Of a DNA stretch of 64,000 nt, positions 17,881 through 27,511 are shown piece by piece (within the stretch, counting starts at the first letter, position 1; each line of letters opens with the position of its first letter). A program made the position numbers and the translations under genes. Origin of the DNA: Aquimarina sp. AU474 (lineage in GTDB: Bacteria; Bacteroidota; Bacteroidia; Flavobacteriales; Flavobacteriaceae); assembly GCF_900312815.1 (NCBI RefSeq), contig NZ_OMPE01000009.1, positions 1,178,001-1,242,000 of the forward strand. Direction: 5' to 3'. The notes beneath the pieces are model-generated. The model was not told the DNA's origin. It did no database searches and saw only the letters and a program-made list of their open reading frames with translations.

Positions 17881-18345
17881 TATCTTAATTTGTCTGTCGA
17901 TTTGTTGATCTAATGATATAAAGGTTTCGGTTCTTGATACGCCATCAATAGCTTGTATATTCTTATTCAACACGTTCATTAAGTGTTCGTTGTCTTTGCA
18001 GAGTATTTTAATGAAAATAGACCAGTTTCCTGTGGTATAATGGCATTCAATCACTTCTGGGATGTCTTTAAGTTGTTTTACAGCTTTAGGATTGCTAACG
18101 GCTTTATCAAGAAATACACCTACAAAAGCCATAGTTTTGTATCCAAGTATCTTAGGGTCAATAATAAACTTGGATCCAGCAATTAATCCCGAGGCTTCGA
18201 TTTTTCGTAATCTTTGATGAATGGCAGCACCAGAGATACCTACTTTTCTGGCGATCTCTAGAATTGGTATTCGAGCATCCTCCATAAAACTTCTAAGGAT
18301 TTCTTTATCAATACCGTCAATTTTTAAGTTGCTCTGGCCTTTCAT
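17878..18345 (-). CDS. Lrp/AsnC family transcriptional regulator
   Basis: A 155-residue protein: N-terminal winged helix-turn-helix (about 8-60, with ARKVGISGAAIHQRLRKIE) and a C-terminal RAM/AsnC ligand domain (about 68-145). Such proteins form octameric discs and sense amino acids. It lies 107 bases downstream of the saccharopine dehydrogenase gene on the same strand, which suggests lysine or another amino acid as effector, an inference from context only. Confidence 0.92.
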   Translation of the reverse strand: MKGQSNLKIDGIDKEILRSFMEDARIPILEIARKVGISGAAIHQRLRKIEASGLIAGSKFIIDPKILGYKTMAFVGVFLDKAVSNPKAVKQLKDIPEVIECHYTTGNWSIFIKILCKDNEHLMNVLNKNIQAIDGVSRTETFISLDQQIDRQIKI

Positions 18346-18452
18346 GCTTTAGATGGTTGCAATTAATAATCAAAAATACAACTAATGATTTGAAATTGAA
18401 ATATTAAAAGCTATTAAACTCGGCATTTCTAAACCGATATTTATGATTCTGG

Positions 18453-19823
18453 TTATCCTTTTACACCGTCTGGATTGTATCCAAGATAATCACGTTTCTT
18501 TTCGTTAAATACAATGCCATATTCTTTAAGTTCTTTGAGTATAGGCTCATAGATTTCTTTATGAATAGGGATTTGAACACCGGTAGACGTTATTTGTTTA
18601 TTAAGTATTTTAAGAGCAGCCATAGCTACAGGCAGTCCTACTGTTCTTGCCATTGCAGTATATGTTTGGTTTTCTCCTATGCTTACCATTTTAGCATCAA
18701 TCTGTTCACGAACACCATTAAGTTCATATCCGAATTTGTGGTACATAACGATCATATCCTTGTCTTCTTGATCTAATGTCCATTTGTCCATTAATATTTT
18801 TTGTAGGATTTGAGCAGGAGTGGCATTGGCGATACCTATTTTTTTATTAGGATTAAAAAGGTCAAGTTCTAATAGTTTATCCCACATAATATCATCTTGG
18901 TCAATTTTAAGATAGTGCCTAAGTTTGAGTTCTGCAGAATCTGTTGGGGAATACGCTAGAAAGGAATTGGTAAAATCTCGATAACTCATGTTTTCAGAAT
19001 TCTCCATTATATAATCATCGGCCGTCATTCCTAATTGTACAAAGGTGTTCCATGCCCTGGAGAATCCCACACGTCTTATCGTTCCTCTGTATAATGTTAA
19101 AATGTCTTCTAGACCATAAATACTTTGGTATTTTAGAGAGTTTCTATTGGCATAGGCCTCAAATCGACCGTAGTTTTCAACTTCAAGAAATTCGGTTCTT
19201 CTAAATAATTTATGATAGGGGATGTACTTATAAGCGCCTTCTTGTAAAAATTCGGCTGCTCCTCCTTGTCCTGCAATGACTACATTTCTAGGGTTCCATG
19301 TAAATTTATAATTCCATAAATTAGTATCGCTCTCTGGCGCTACTAATCCGCCTGTAAATGATTCGAATAGAATTATTTTACCTCCTTTATCTCTAATACG
19401 GTCAATAACTTGCATGGCACTCATATGATCGATTCCAGGGTCCACCCCTATTTCATTCATAAAAATGAGTCCTTTTTTACGTACTTCGCTGTCTAATTCT
19501 TGCATTTCTTTACTTACATACGAAGCAGTTACCATGCACTTACCAAATTGTAAACAATCTTTAGCGACTTCGATATGGAACCTTGCCGGAAGCATTGAAA
19601 CTACTATATCTGCATTTTGAATTGCTGCTTCACGAGAAGTTTTATCAAAAACATCTAATACTATTGCTTGTGTATTTGAATGGTTATTTGCTAGTTTAGA
19701 GGCACTTTCAAATGAAATGTCACCAATAACAATATGAAGGTTTTCAGAAATAGATTTGTCCTGAAAATATTTAATTAACACGGCGGTGGATTTACCCGCA
19801 CCAATGACTAGGATTTTTCGCAT
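18453..19823 (-). CDS. Saccharopine dehydrogenase family protein
   Basis: A 456-residue dehydrogenase. The N-terminal Rossmann motif is LVIGAGKSTAVLIKYF (5-20); the conserved NEIGVDPGIDHMSAM and FESFTGGLVAPES belong to the saccharopine reductase (glutamate-forming, LYS9-like) group. The enzyme would act in lysine breakdown through saccharopine, or in the reverse direction. Length is normal. The adjacent Lrp-type gene supports an amino-acid role. Confidence 0.9.
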   Translation of the reverse strand: MRKILVIGAGKSTAVLIKYFQDKSISENLHIVIGDISFESASKLANNHSNTQAIVLDVFDKTSREAAIQNADIVVSMLPARFHIEVAKDCLQFGKCMVTASYVSKEMQELDSEVRKKGLIFMNEIGVDPGIDHMSAMQVIDRIRDKGGKIILFESFTGGLVAPESDTNLWNYKFTWNPRNVVIAGQGGAAEFLQEGAYKYIPYHKLFRRTEFLEVENYGRFEAYANRNSLKYQSIYGLEDILTLYRGTIRRVGFSRAWNTFVQLGMTADDYIMENSENMSYRDFTNSFLAYSPTDSAELKLRHYLKIDQDDIMWDKLLELDLFNPNKKIGIANATPAQILQKILMDKWTLDQEDKDMIVMYHKFGYELNGVREQIDAKMVSIGENQTYTAMARTVGLPVAMAALKILNKQITSTGVQIPIHKEIYEPILKELKEYGIVFNEKKRDYLGYNPDGVKG

Positions 19824-19975
19824 ACCAGCTTATATTTTGATAACTTTGATACGAATGTAATAAATACCTTAAAAAATAGGTTCTCATTTTTGTTGTATTC
19901 ATTATGTTTCATGTAAAAATATGTTTAAAAACACAAATTCGTAGGCTCGAAAAGTCAAATGTTAATTAAATAAGA

Positions 19976-20359
19976 ATGAATAAAACAATTTTGATCACAG
20001 GTGCAGTTATGGCATTGATCGCAGTACTTTTAGGCGCTTTTGGTGCACATGGTTTAGAAAAACTTGTAGATACAGATAGTATTGCTTCGTTTACGACCGG
20101 GGTGAGATACCAAATGTATCATGCTATTGTATGTATAATTTTAGGGAATATGACCGTTTTAAGTTCGTCTTCTCAGAAACGAATCTTTTATCTTTTTATA
20201 GGGGGAATAACCCTTTTTTCGGGTTCGATATACCTTTTGGTGATAGATAGTGTTTTGGGAATTTCTTTGTCAAGTATTGGTTTTATTACACCTTTGGGAG
20301 GTTTTCTGTTAATTTTAGGATGGATTTTCTTTATTATTTCTCTGGTTAAGATTAAGTGA
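19976..20359 (+). CDS. DUF423 membrane protein (YgdD-like)
   Basis: A 127-residue protein with four hydrophobic helices. The N-terminal LLGAFGAHGLEKL and GVRYQMYHAI are diagnostic for DUF423. No biochemical function is established. It is divergent from saccharopine dehydrogenase and followed by the pckA promoter. Confidence 0.88.
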   Translation: MNKTILITGAVMALIAVLLGAFGAHGLEKLVDTDSIASFTTGVRYQMYHAIVCIILGNMTVLSSSSQKRIFYLFIGGITLFSGSIYLLVIDSVLGISLSSIGFITPLGGFLLILGWIFFIISLVKIK

Positions 20360-20363
20360 TTTT

Positions 20364-20398
20364 TTTGACCGTTGGTGTAATTATTATTTATAATTTTG
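20364..20398 (+). promoter_or_regulatory. Promoter of pckA
   Basis: An exact -7 match TAATTTTG (20391-20398) lies 30 bases before the ATG at 20429. Upstream are TTTG at 20364-20367 (spacer 23) and TTG at 20372-20374 (spacer 16); neither is at the ideal 19 or so. It decides the pckA start, because a longer reading frame from 20396 would begin inside this element. Confidence 0.6.
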
Positions 20399-20428
20399 CA
20401 CGTACATAACATACACAACATATTATTT

Positions 20429-22045
20429 ATGGAACCACTGTATCCAACTACGAAAACGTTTTCGTTAAAGCATTACGGTATTGAAAATGCTACAATGCGC
20501 TACCAATTATCTCCAGAAGATCTAGAGAATGAAGTAGTGCAAAAAGGCCAAGGGAAAATTACAAAATCAGGCGCATTAGCTATCAACACAGGTGAGTTTA
20601 CAGGTCGCTCTCCTATGGATCGCTTTATTGTTAAAGATCATATCACTAAAGATAAGATATGGTGGGGAGATATTAATATTCCCTTCGATTCAACCGCTTT
20701 TGATAAACTTTATGACAAGGTTACAAAATACCTTTCAGGAAAAGAGGTTTTTGTGCGCGATAGTTATGCTTGTGCAGATCCCGAGTATAGGTTAAATATT
20801 AGGGTTATCAATGAATATCCTTGGTCAAACATGTTTGCATATAACATGTTTTTAAGACCTACAAACGAAGAGTTGAAAAACTTTGATCCAGAATGGACTG
20901 TAATTAATGCACCAGGTTTTATGGCAGTGCCCAAAGAGGATGGCACGCGTCAGCATAATTTCGCCATTTTAAATTTTGATCGAAAGATAGCGCTTATTGG
21001 AGGTACTGGATATACAGGAGAAATTAAAAAAGGAATCTTTTCGGCCTTAAACTTTATTCTTCCGGTAGAACGTGATTGCTTCCCAATGCACTGTTCTGCA
21101 AATGTTGGAGAAGAAGGAGATACAGCTATATTTTTTGGACTTTCTGGAACAGGTAAAACTACTTTGTCAACAGATCCAAATCGCAAATTGATTGGAGATG
21201 ATGAACACGGTTGGACTAAAGAAAACAGTATATTCAATTTTGAAGGAGGATGCTATGCAAAGGTGATTGATTTATCTGCAGAAAAGGAACCTGAAATATA
21301 CGGAGCTATCAAAAAAGGAGCTATCCTTGAAAATGTAATTCTTAATGATGACAAAACTGTAGATTTTGTTGATACGTCTATCACCCAAAATACTAGAGTT
21401 AGTTATCCTATTCATCATATCGAAAATATTAAGGAGCCTTCTATAGGTAAGAATCCAAAAAATATTTTCTTTTTAACAGCAGATGCTTTTGGAGTAATGC
21501 CTCCAATCTCTAAATTGACACCAAGTCAAGCTGCATATCACTTTATGTCTGGATATACGGCAAAGGTAGCAGGTACAGAGGCTGGTGTTGTAGAGCCACA
21601 ACCATCCTTTTCTGCGTGTTTTGGTGCACCTTTTATGCCATTACACCCTGCAGAGTATGCGGAGATGTTGATTAAGAAAATGAAAGATACTGGTGTAAAC
21701 GTATGGTTGGTTAATACAGGTTGGACTGGCGGACCTTATGGAGTAGGAACGCGAATTAAATTGAAGTATACGAGAGCAATGATTCAGGCGGTATTAAACG
21801 GTGATTTAGGGTTGTATTCTTATGATAACTATCATATCCATTCTGTATTTGGTGTGGCGCAACCACGACAATGTCCTGGTGTGCCTGATAGTGTGTTAAG
21901 TCCTAGAACTACTTGGGATGATGATGAGGCATATTACTCAACAGCATTTAAATTAACTAATGCATTTAGAGAGAATTTCAAAAAATTTGAATCCTATGCA
22001 AACGAGGAAATCCGTAGAGGAGGACCGCAACGTTATGGATTCTAA
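20429..22045 (+). CDS. pckA: Phosphoenolpyruvate carboxykinase (ATP)
   Basis: A 538-residue gluconeogenic enzyme converting oxaloacetate and ATP to PEP, CO2 and ADP. The P-loop GLSGTGKTT is at 237-245, the metal-binding LIGDDEHGW follows, and NTGEFTGRSPMDRF (substrate region) is near the N-terminus. The start is set at 20429 (MEPLYPTTKTF); the in-frame upstream ATG at 20396 would add eleven residues that overlap the promoter and resemble nothing in the family. A strong terminator follows. Confidence 0.97.
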   Translation: MEPLYPTTKTFSLKHYGIENATMRYQLSPEDLENEVVQKGQGKITKSGALAINTGEFTGRSPMDRFIVKDHITKDKIWWGDINIPFDSTAFDKLYDKVTKYLSGKEVFVRDSYACADPEYRLNIRVINEYPWSNMFAYNMFLRPTNEELKNFDPEWTVINAPGFMAVPKEDGTRQHNFAILNFDRKIALIGGTGYTGEIKKGIFSALNFILPVERDCFPMHCSANVGEEGDTAIFFGLSGTGKTTLSTDPNRKLIGDDEHGWTKENSIFNFEGGCYAKVIDLSAEKEPEIYGAIKKGAILENVILNDDKTVDFVDTSITQNTRVSYPIHHIENIKEPSIGKNPKNIFFLTADAFGVMPPISKLTPSQAAYHFMSGYTAKVAGTEAGVVEPQPSFSACFGAPFMPLHPAEYAEMLIKKMKDTGVNVWLVNTGWTGGPYGVGTRIKLKYTRAMIQAVLNGDLGLYSYDNYHIHSVFGVAQPRQCPGVPDSVLSPRTTWDDDEAYYSTAFKLTNAFRENFKKFESYANEEIRRGGPQRYGF

Positions 22046-22064
22046 AATAGAATAAATTGCTAAT

Positions 22065-22099
22065 AAAAAAGTCCCGAAATTAATTTCGGGACTTTTTTT
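22065..22099. terminator. Bidirectional terminator between pckA and hemD
   Basis: A ten-bp stem GTCCCGAAAT/ATTTCGGGAC (22071-22080 with 22083-22092) flanked by A and T runs, so it works for both convergent genes. Confidence 0.88.
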
Positions 22100-22140
22100 A
22101 TATTATAAGTAATAAACGAGTGATCAAAAAATGAATTGCT

Positions 22141-22887
22141 CTACTTTTTGTTCGCTTCTTTTATGTATTTCTGAAGTGCCATTGTCATCGAAGGTGTTTC
22201 AGGAGTTGGTGCTTGTATGTTTACAACAAGATTGTGCTCCTCGGCAGCCTTTACTGTAGAATTTCCAAAAACGGCTATTCTTGTGTCATTTTGTTTAAAA
22301 TCTGGAAAATTCTCAAATAAAGATTTTATTCCTGAAGGACTAAAGAAAACCAATATATCATAAAACACATCTCTAAGATCTGAAAGATCACTCACGACAG
22401 TTTTATAAAAAACACCTTGTTTCCAATCAACTTTTAGGTTGTCTAATGTGCTCGGAATTTCAGGTTTTAATTTATCTGATGATGGTAATAAGAATTTTTC
22501 AGTCTTGTACTTTTTGATTAATGGAGATAACTCCTGAAAAGTACGTTTACCTACATAGATCTTTCTTTTACGATAGACCACATATTTTTGTAGATAATAA
22601 GCTACAGCCTCACTTTGACAAAAATACTTCAATGTATCAGGTACTTTGTAACGCATTTCTTCTGCGATTCTAAAAAAGTGATCGACAGAATTACGGCTAG
22701 TAAGAATAATTGCGGTGTACTGCGATAAATCCACTTTTTGTAACCTTACTTCCTTTGCGTCAACTCCTTCTACATGAATGAATGGGATAAAGTCAATTTT
22801 TACTTTTTCCCTTTCTTCTAGATCAAAATAAGGTGAATTTTCTACTTTAGGCTCCGGTTGAGAGACCAAAATTGTTTTCACTTTCAT
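22141..22887 (-). CDS. hemD: Uroporphyrinogen-III synthase
   Basis: A 248-residue protein of the HemD fold, which closes and isomerises hydroxymethylbilane to uroporphyrinogen III in haem synthesis. The family is weakly conserved; here ILTSRNSVDHFF, the DILVFFSPSGIKSLFE segment and AVFGNSTVKAAEE mark the two halves of the fold. The following pairing with a DUF4271 gene (29 bases upstream on the same strand) is typical of flavobacteria and strengthens the call. Confidence 0.88.
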   Translation of the reverse strand: MKVKTILVSQPEPKVENSPYFDLEEREKVKIDFIPFIHVEGVDAKEVRLQKVDLSQYTAIILTSRNSVDHFFRIAEEMRYKVPDTLKYFCQSEAVAYYLQKYVVYRKRKIYVGKRTFQELSPLIKKYKTEKFLLPSSDKLKPEIPSTLDNLKVDWKQGVFYKTVVSDLSDLRDVFYDILVFFSPSGIKSLFENFPDFKQNDTRIAVFGNSTVKAAEEHNLVVNIQAPTPETPSMTMALQKYIKEANKK

Positions 22888-22916
22888 ATATATTCTTTTC
22901 TTACGTTCCTACCTAT

Positions 22917-23597
22917 CTAACCTATGAGCTTATATAGTATAAAATAAGGCGCGATTTCAAGTGCGCAAAGATACAAAATAAAATAAAATATATGGTTTAA
23001 AATGATATTTTCATTTTTCTTATAAAAAGAAATAAGTATAATAATGTTTAGAATAATCAAGATAGCCAGTAGAATAATAAAAAGAATACCGGAAGGTTGT
23101 AGAGCGTATATAAATATAATATTTACCGGTAATAGGATGACTCCCATAAAATTACGATATGTAACTTTATAAAACAGATATTCGTCTATAACTGCATCAA
23201 TTGAGAAAATTGTTGCAATAATTTTTTCAATTAGTAATTTACATACTACAATTACAGTATAAATGATGGTGATTTTAAAATATAAATTGATATCAAAAGA
23301 AACTGTCTGCCATTCAAAAACGTCAAAACATAAGTATATAAAAAGAGACACCGACACGATCTGAAATAGTAGAAGGATGCTATTAAAAGATGTAGATAGT
23401 TTATTGGGTTTTTGATAAGCAATAATATATTTATTATTGCTAAAGAGGGTTATAAAATCGGCGAATCGAAGAGAATTTACTCCTTTTGCAATAACAAGTA
23501 AGCTTAAACAAGCCATTAATATAATGGTGAGCCAATTATTAGATACTATTTCTCTAGTTATAAATTCCATAAAAGTTGAGGGTAAAATTACAATCAA
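22917..23597 (-). CDS. DUF4271 membrane protein
   Basis: A 226-residue protein with about six transmembrane helices. The C-terminal part FYFILYLCALEIAPYFILYK is characteristic of DUF4271. Function unknown; it is co-transcribed with hemD. The 219 bases upstream (23598-23816) contain only a promoter for the rightward neighbour. Confidence 0.85.
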   Translation of the reverse strand: MIVILPSTFMEFITREIVSNNWLTIILMACLSLLVIAKGVNSLRFADFITLFSNNKYIIAYQKPNKLSTSFNSILLLFQIVSVSLFIYLCFDVFEWQTVSFDINLYFKITIIYTVIVVCKLLIEKIIATIFSIDAVIDEYLFYKVTYRNFMGVILLPVNIIFIYALQPSGILFIILLAILIILNIIILISFYKKNENIILNHIFYFILYLCALEIAPYFILYKLIG

Positions 23598-23791
23598 TTA
23601 ATGTATAAAAACAAAAAAAAACAACTGGTTAATGCAATTTGAGTATAATTATAAGTTAAAAGTCACTGTTTCTAATACATATTAGTCCTATTGATCTGTA
23701 GATATAAGAGAAAACTGAAGCAGAACTAAATGAAAAATATAAGAAGCTACCTTGATAACATTTCATTTTATAATAGGTATGATTATTTAGT

Positions 23792-23799
23792 TATATTTG
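23792..23799 (+). promoter_or_regulatory. -7 promoter element (TATATTTG) for the mannosyltransferase-dihydroorotase operon
   Basis: Exact TAnnTTTG match, ending 17 bases before the ATG at 23817. No clear -33 element. Confidence 0.55.
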
Positions 23800-23816
23800 C
23801 GTGAAAAATAGCCCAG

Positions 23817-24548
23817 ATGGTGGATGCCTTAGTCATAATCCCTACCTATAATGAGATTGAAAATGTAGAGCGTATTGTTAAGAATGTGTTTTCGCTACAA
23901 AGGGATTTTCATATTCTTATTGTAGATGATAATTCCCCTGATGGAACGGCTTCTGAAGTTGAGAAATTGCAGTTATTGTACCCCGAAAGTTTATTTTTAT
24001 TGAGTCGAGAAGATAAATTAGGCTTAGGTACGGCATATATTTCTGGTTTTAAATGGGGTCTAGAACGGTCTTATGAATATATGTTTGAGATGGATGCTGA
24101 TTTCTCTCATAATCCTAATGACCTTATTCGATTGTATAACGCTTGTGCAAAAGGAACATCCCATGTTGCGATTGGTTCAAGATATGTTACAGGGGTGAAT
24201 GTGGTTAATTGGCCAATGAGTAGAGTGTTGTTATCTTGGGGGGCTTCAAGGTATGTGCGTTTTATTACAGGAATGGATATTCATGACACAACCGCCGGAT
24301 TTATCTGTTATAAAAGAGAGGTATTAGAGAAAATCAACCTTGATAGAATTAAGTTTGTGGGCTACGCGTTTCAGATCGAGATGAAATTTAAGGCCCATTT
24401 GCTAAAGTTTAAAATAAAAGAAGTCCCGGTTATCTTTACAGATAGAACAAGAGGAAAGTCAAAAATGAGTAAAGGAATTATTTCTGAAGCTGTTTTTGGA
24501 GTAATAAAAATGAAATTTAAAAGCTTATTTAATCGTTACGAGATATGA
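23817..24548 (+). CDS. Polyprenol monophosphomannose synthase (GT2)
   Basis: A 243-residue GT-A glycosyltransferase like DPM1. Metal and nucleotide residues are in VDDNSPDGT (36-44) and EMDADFSHNP (91-100). It would transfer mannose from GDP-mannose to a polyprenyl phosphate at the cytoplasmic face of the inner membrane, feeding protein O-mannosylation or lipid glycosylation. It lacks the C-terminal membrane helices of larger relatives. Its stop overlaps the dihydroorotase start in ATGA. Confidence 0.9.
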   Translation: MVDALVIIPTYNEIENVERIVKNVFSLQRDFHILIVDDNSPDGTASEVEKLQLLYPESLFLLSREDKLGLGTAYISGFKWGLERSYEYMFEMDADFSHNPNDLIRLYNACAKGTSHVAIGSRYVTGVNVVNWPMSRVLLSWGASRYVRFITGMDIHDTTAGFICYKREVLEKINLDRIKFVGYAFQIEMKFKAHLLKFKIKEVPVIFTDRTRGKSKMSKGIISEAVFGVIKMKFKSLFNRYEI

Positions 24549-25891
24549 TCATGGATAGTGTGCTTATTAAAAATGCCAATATCGTTAATGAAGGGAAAAT
24601 TTTTAATGGAGATGTGTATATCGAGAATGGAATTTTTAAAGAAATTGCACCGCAGATAAGTGCAAAATCTCCTGATGTTCACATTTTTGATGCAGAAGGA
24701 AAATACCTTTTGCCTGGCGTGATAGACGATCAGGTACATTTTAGAGAACCCGGTTTAACTCATAAAGCAACAATTGCTACAGAATCTAGAGCAGCTTTAT
24801 CAGGAGGAATTACTTCTTTTATAGAAATGCCTAATACTGTACCACAGAGTACTACTGTAGAAAAATTAGAAGAAAAATTTGAAATAGCAGCAAAAACAAG
24901 CTATGCCAATTATTCTTTTATGTTTGGAGGAACGAATGATAATCTTGAAGAAATCTTAAAGGTAGATCCTAAAAAAGTAGCAGCGTTAAAGTTGTTTTTA
25001 GGATCTTCTACAGGAAATATGCTGGTCGATAATCCAGAAGTTTTAGAAAAAATATTTGCTTCTACTAATTTATTGATTGCTGTACATTGTGAAGATGAAC
25101 AAACTATAAGAGAAAATACTGCCAAATATGTTAAGGAATATGGGGATGATATTCCTTTAGAATTACACCCGGTAATTAGAAGTGAAGAAGCTTGTTACTT
25201 ATCATCTTCTAAAGCTGTCGAATTGGCAAAAAAGACAGGTGCTAGACTTCATGTTTTTCATTTATCTACTGCAAAAGAATTATCACTGTTCACAAATAAA
25301 ATTCCGTTAAAGGACAAAAAAATCACAGCCGAAGTATGTATTCACCATTTATGGTTCTCAGATAAGGATTATAAAGAAAAAGGAACCTTAATCAAGTGGA
25401 ATCCTGCTGTAAAAACAGCTGATGATAGAGATGCGTTGTTTAAAGCGTTATTAGAAGATAAATTAGATGTGATTGCTACGGATCATGCGCCACATACTGC
25501 AGAGGAAAAGGATAATGTGTATACCAAGGCTCCTTCGGGAGGGCCTTTGGTACAACATGCATTACCAGCCATGCTTGAGTTTTATCATCAAGATAAAATT
25601 AGTTTAGAGAAAATTGTAGAAAAAATGTGTCATAATCCAGCTATTTTATTTCAAATTGAAAAAAGAGGCTATATTAAAGAAGGATATTTTGCTGATGCTG
25701 TATTGGTAGATATTAATGCTCCTTGGACAGTAAATAAGGATAACATTGCTTATAAGTGCGGCTGGTCTCCTTTTGAAGGAACTACATTTAAATCTAGAAT
25801 TACCCATACCTTTGTTAACGGAAGTTTGGTGTATAAAAATTTTAAATTCTATGATGTGAAAAATGCACATAGACTAACCTTTACCAGATAA
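24545..25891 (+). CDS. pyrC: Dihydroorotase with a Gln in the first metal-binding His position
   Basis: A 448-residue amidohydrolase of the class I dihydroorotase type, cyclising carbamoyl-aspartate in pyrimidine synthesis. KLFLGSSTGNM carries the carboxylated Lys, and AVHCEDE, HVFHLST and ATDHAPH the other metal ligands. The usual D-x-H-x-H-R start of the site reads IDDQVHFREPG (60-70): Gln63 replaces the first His, so metal binding must differ or be partial. ATG at 24545 overlaps the upstream stop; a second ATG two codons on (24551) is equally possible. Confidence 0.88.
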   Translation: MIMDSVLIKNANIVNEGKIFNGDVYIENGIFKEIAPQISAKSPDVHIFDAEGKYLLPGVIDDQVHFREPGLTHKATIATESRAALSGGITSFIEMPNTVPQSTTVEKLEEKFEIAAKTSYANYSFMFGGTNDNLEEILKVDPKKVAALKLFLGSSTGNMLVDNPEVLEKIFASTNLLIAVHCEDEQTIRENTAKYVKEYGDDIPLELHPVIRSEEACYLSSSKAVELAKKTGARLHVFHLSTAKELSLFTNKIPLKDKKITAEVCIHHLWFSDKDYKEKGTLIKWNPAVKTADDRDALFKALLEDKLDVIATDHAPHTAEEKDNVYTKAPSGGPLVQHALPAMLEFYHQDKISLEKIVEKMCHNPAILFQIEKRGYIKEGYFADAVLVDINAPWTVNKDNIAYKCGWSPFEGTTFKSRITHTFVNGSLVYKNFKFYDVKNAHRLTFTR

Positions 25892-26418
25892 TGAGAGCTA
25901 TACTGTGCTGCGTTGTAATTTTGTTTTTCTTTTCATGTCAAAGCATTGAGAAGCCTACAAAACCAAAAGTAATGTTAGAAGAGGATTTGATGGTGGATAT
26001 TCTCACGGATATTGCTTTTATAAAAGCGGCCAAAATGTCGAGCAGAAAAGTTTTTGATGAAAAAGGAATTAATCCCGAGAACTATATTCTTAGAAAATAT
26101 GGGATAGATAGTATAGTTTTTGCAGAAAACAACGCGTGGTATTCGGGTCAATTAGAGGAGTACGCAAAAATGTTTACGAAAGTGAAAGCTAATATAGAGC
26201 AATCAAAAATAAAGTACGAGAAGTTAAAAAAGGAAGAAGATTCTATTAAGAAAATACAAGATTCTATTAAGAAAATAAAAGACACACTTAGTGATAAAGA
26301 AAAACTTTTAGAATTAGAGGAGTTAGAAGGTTCAAAAAGTGAAATTGAAAATGAGATGGAACTCGAAATAGAAAGAGCTAAGAGTAAAAGATTTAGAAAC
26401 CCTTCAGGAAAAGAGTAG
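25891..26418 (+). CDS. DUF4296 lipoprotein
   Basis: A 175-residue protein with a short signal ending LFFFSC, which makes Cys16 the probable lipidated residue. The DUF4296 region (about 28-95, with EEDLMVDILTDIAFIKAAK) is followed by a Lys/Glu-rich coiled coil (about 95-170) containing two near-identical units of DSIKKI. Likely an outer-membrane lipoprotein facing the periplasm. The start shares a base with the dihydroorotase stop, so translation is coupled. Its 3' end overlaps the convergent epimerase gene by 26 bases. Confidence 0.85.
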   Translation: MRAILCCVVILFFFSCQSIEKPTKPKVMLEEDLMVDILTDIAFIKAAKMSSRKVFDEKGINPENYILRKYGIDSIVFAENNAWYSGQLEEYAKMFTKVKANIEQSKIKYEKLKKEEDSIKKIQDSIKKIKDTLSDKEKLLELEELEGSKSEIENEMELEIERAKSKRFRNPSGKE

Positions 26419-27400
26419 CTGTTTCTTCAATAGCTTTTTCAATAGGATTAAATTCATAATTTAACTCGCTTTTGATTTTGTCATTAGTATAATATGAGTT
26501 AGAAAAAGCACTTCGTATCGAAGATTTAAATATGGACTGTTTGGTTCTAAATAAAACATGACTTATCCGTTGCACATAATAAGCAATTTTCATCATAAAA
26601 GGAGAAGCTTCTTTGGTAGGAGCTGGTTTTTTTAAACCTTTTGCAATCATACTAAAAGCACTTTGGTAATTTAAATTCTCTGCTACTAGGATATACCTTT
26701 CATTTGTACAATTACTATTCATAAGCATAAACATGGTATTAATCACATCGATTACACTCACAAACCCGGAAGTACCGGTAGTATAGTAATTCATGCCGGC
26801 ATAAATTCGTTTAAAAAGAAATCCGCTACCACCATCAAAAAAACCAGGACCAATAATAATACCTGGGTTTACAATCACGGCATCTAATCCTTCTTGCACA
26901 CCTCTCCAAACTTCCATCTCTGCACCATATTTGGTAATGGCATATACCGAATTAGGGATTTCAGGATTCCACTCTTCACTCTCGTCTATGTGTTTTCCTG
27001 TAATACTTTCTCCTAGAGTAGCAATAGAGCTTACATAGCACAATTTTTTTACATTATGAATAAGACATAAATTCACAATATTAGCGGTGCCTTCTATGTT
27101 TACCTTACGTAGTTTTTTGTAGTGAGCAGGGTTAAAACTAATTTTTGCAGCACAGTGATATACGTATGTTACTTGGTTAAAAGCAGCTGATAAGGATGGG
27201 ATATCATTTATATCGGCCTGTATCCAGTCGATATTGTCAAACAAATTATTGTCATGAGGGAAATAATAAGAAAACACTTTTTTGGCGTATGCTTTTTTTT
27301 GATCAGAACGATACAAAGCTCGTATAGGTTCTTTTTGCTGTACCAGTTTTACTAATAGATGTGTCCCGACTAATCCTGTTGCTCCTGTAACTAATATCAT
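26393..27400 (-). CDS. NAD-dependent epimerase/dehydratase family protein
   Basis: A 335-residue extended short-chain dehydrogenase. The dinucleotide motif is VTGATGLVGTHLL (4-16) and the catalytic Tyr-x3-Lys is in VYAITKYGAE. The relation is to the dihydroflavonol-reductase-like group; the substrate is unknown. A single gene between pyrimidine/lipoprotein genes and tyrS. Confidence 0.88.
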   Translation of the reverse strand: MILVTGATGLVGTHLLVKLVQQKEPIRALYRSDQKKAYAKKVFSYYFPHDNNLFDNIDWIQADINDIPSLSAAFNQVTYVYHCAAKISFNPAHYKKLRKVNIEGTANIVNLCLIHNVKKLCYVSSIATLGESITGKHIDESEEWNPEIPNSVYAITKYGAEMEVWRGVQEGLDAVIVNPGIIIGPGFFDGGSGFLFKRIYAGMNYYTTGTSGFVSVIDVINTMFMLMNSNCTNERYILVAENLNYQSAFSMIAKGLKKPAPTKEASPFMMKIAYYVQRISHVLFRTKQSIFKSSIRSAFSNSYYTNDKIKSELNYEFNPIEKAIEETATLFLKGF

Positions 27401-27477
27401 GGTGTGTATTATACGATACTAAAGTAAGGATATTTAGGATTCCTCTTATATTCATAGTGTAATATTATCCATATTTT

Positions 27478-27485
27478 TATCTTTG
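27478..27485 (+). promoter_or_regulatory. -7 promoter element (TATCTTTG) for tyrS
   Basis: Exact TAnnTTTG match, 26 bases before the tyrS ATG. No -33 element at the usual spacing. Confidence 0.55.
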
Positions 27486-27511
27486 TCGCTCTTAAAAAGA
27501 ATGATATAGAA

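Noticed and set aside
20396-20428. Eleven-codon N-terminal extension of pckA
   Set aside because: Begins inside the TAATTTTG promoter element and matches nothing in the family; ATG 20429 gives the normal N-terminus.
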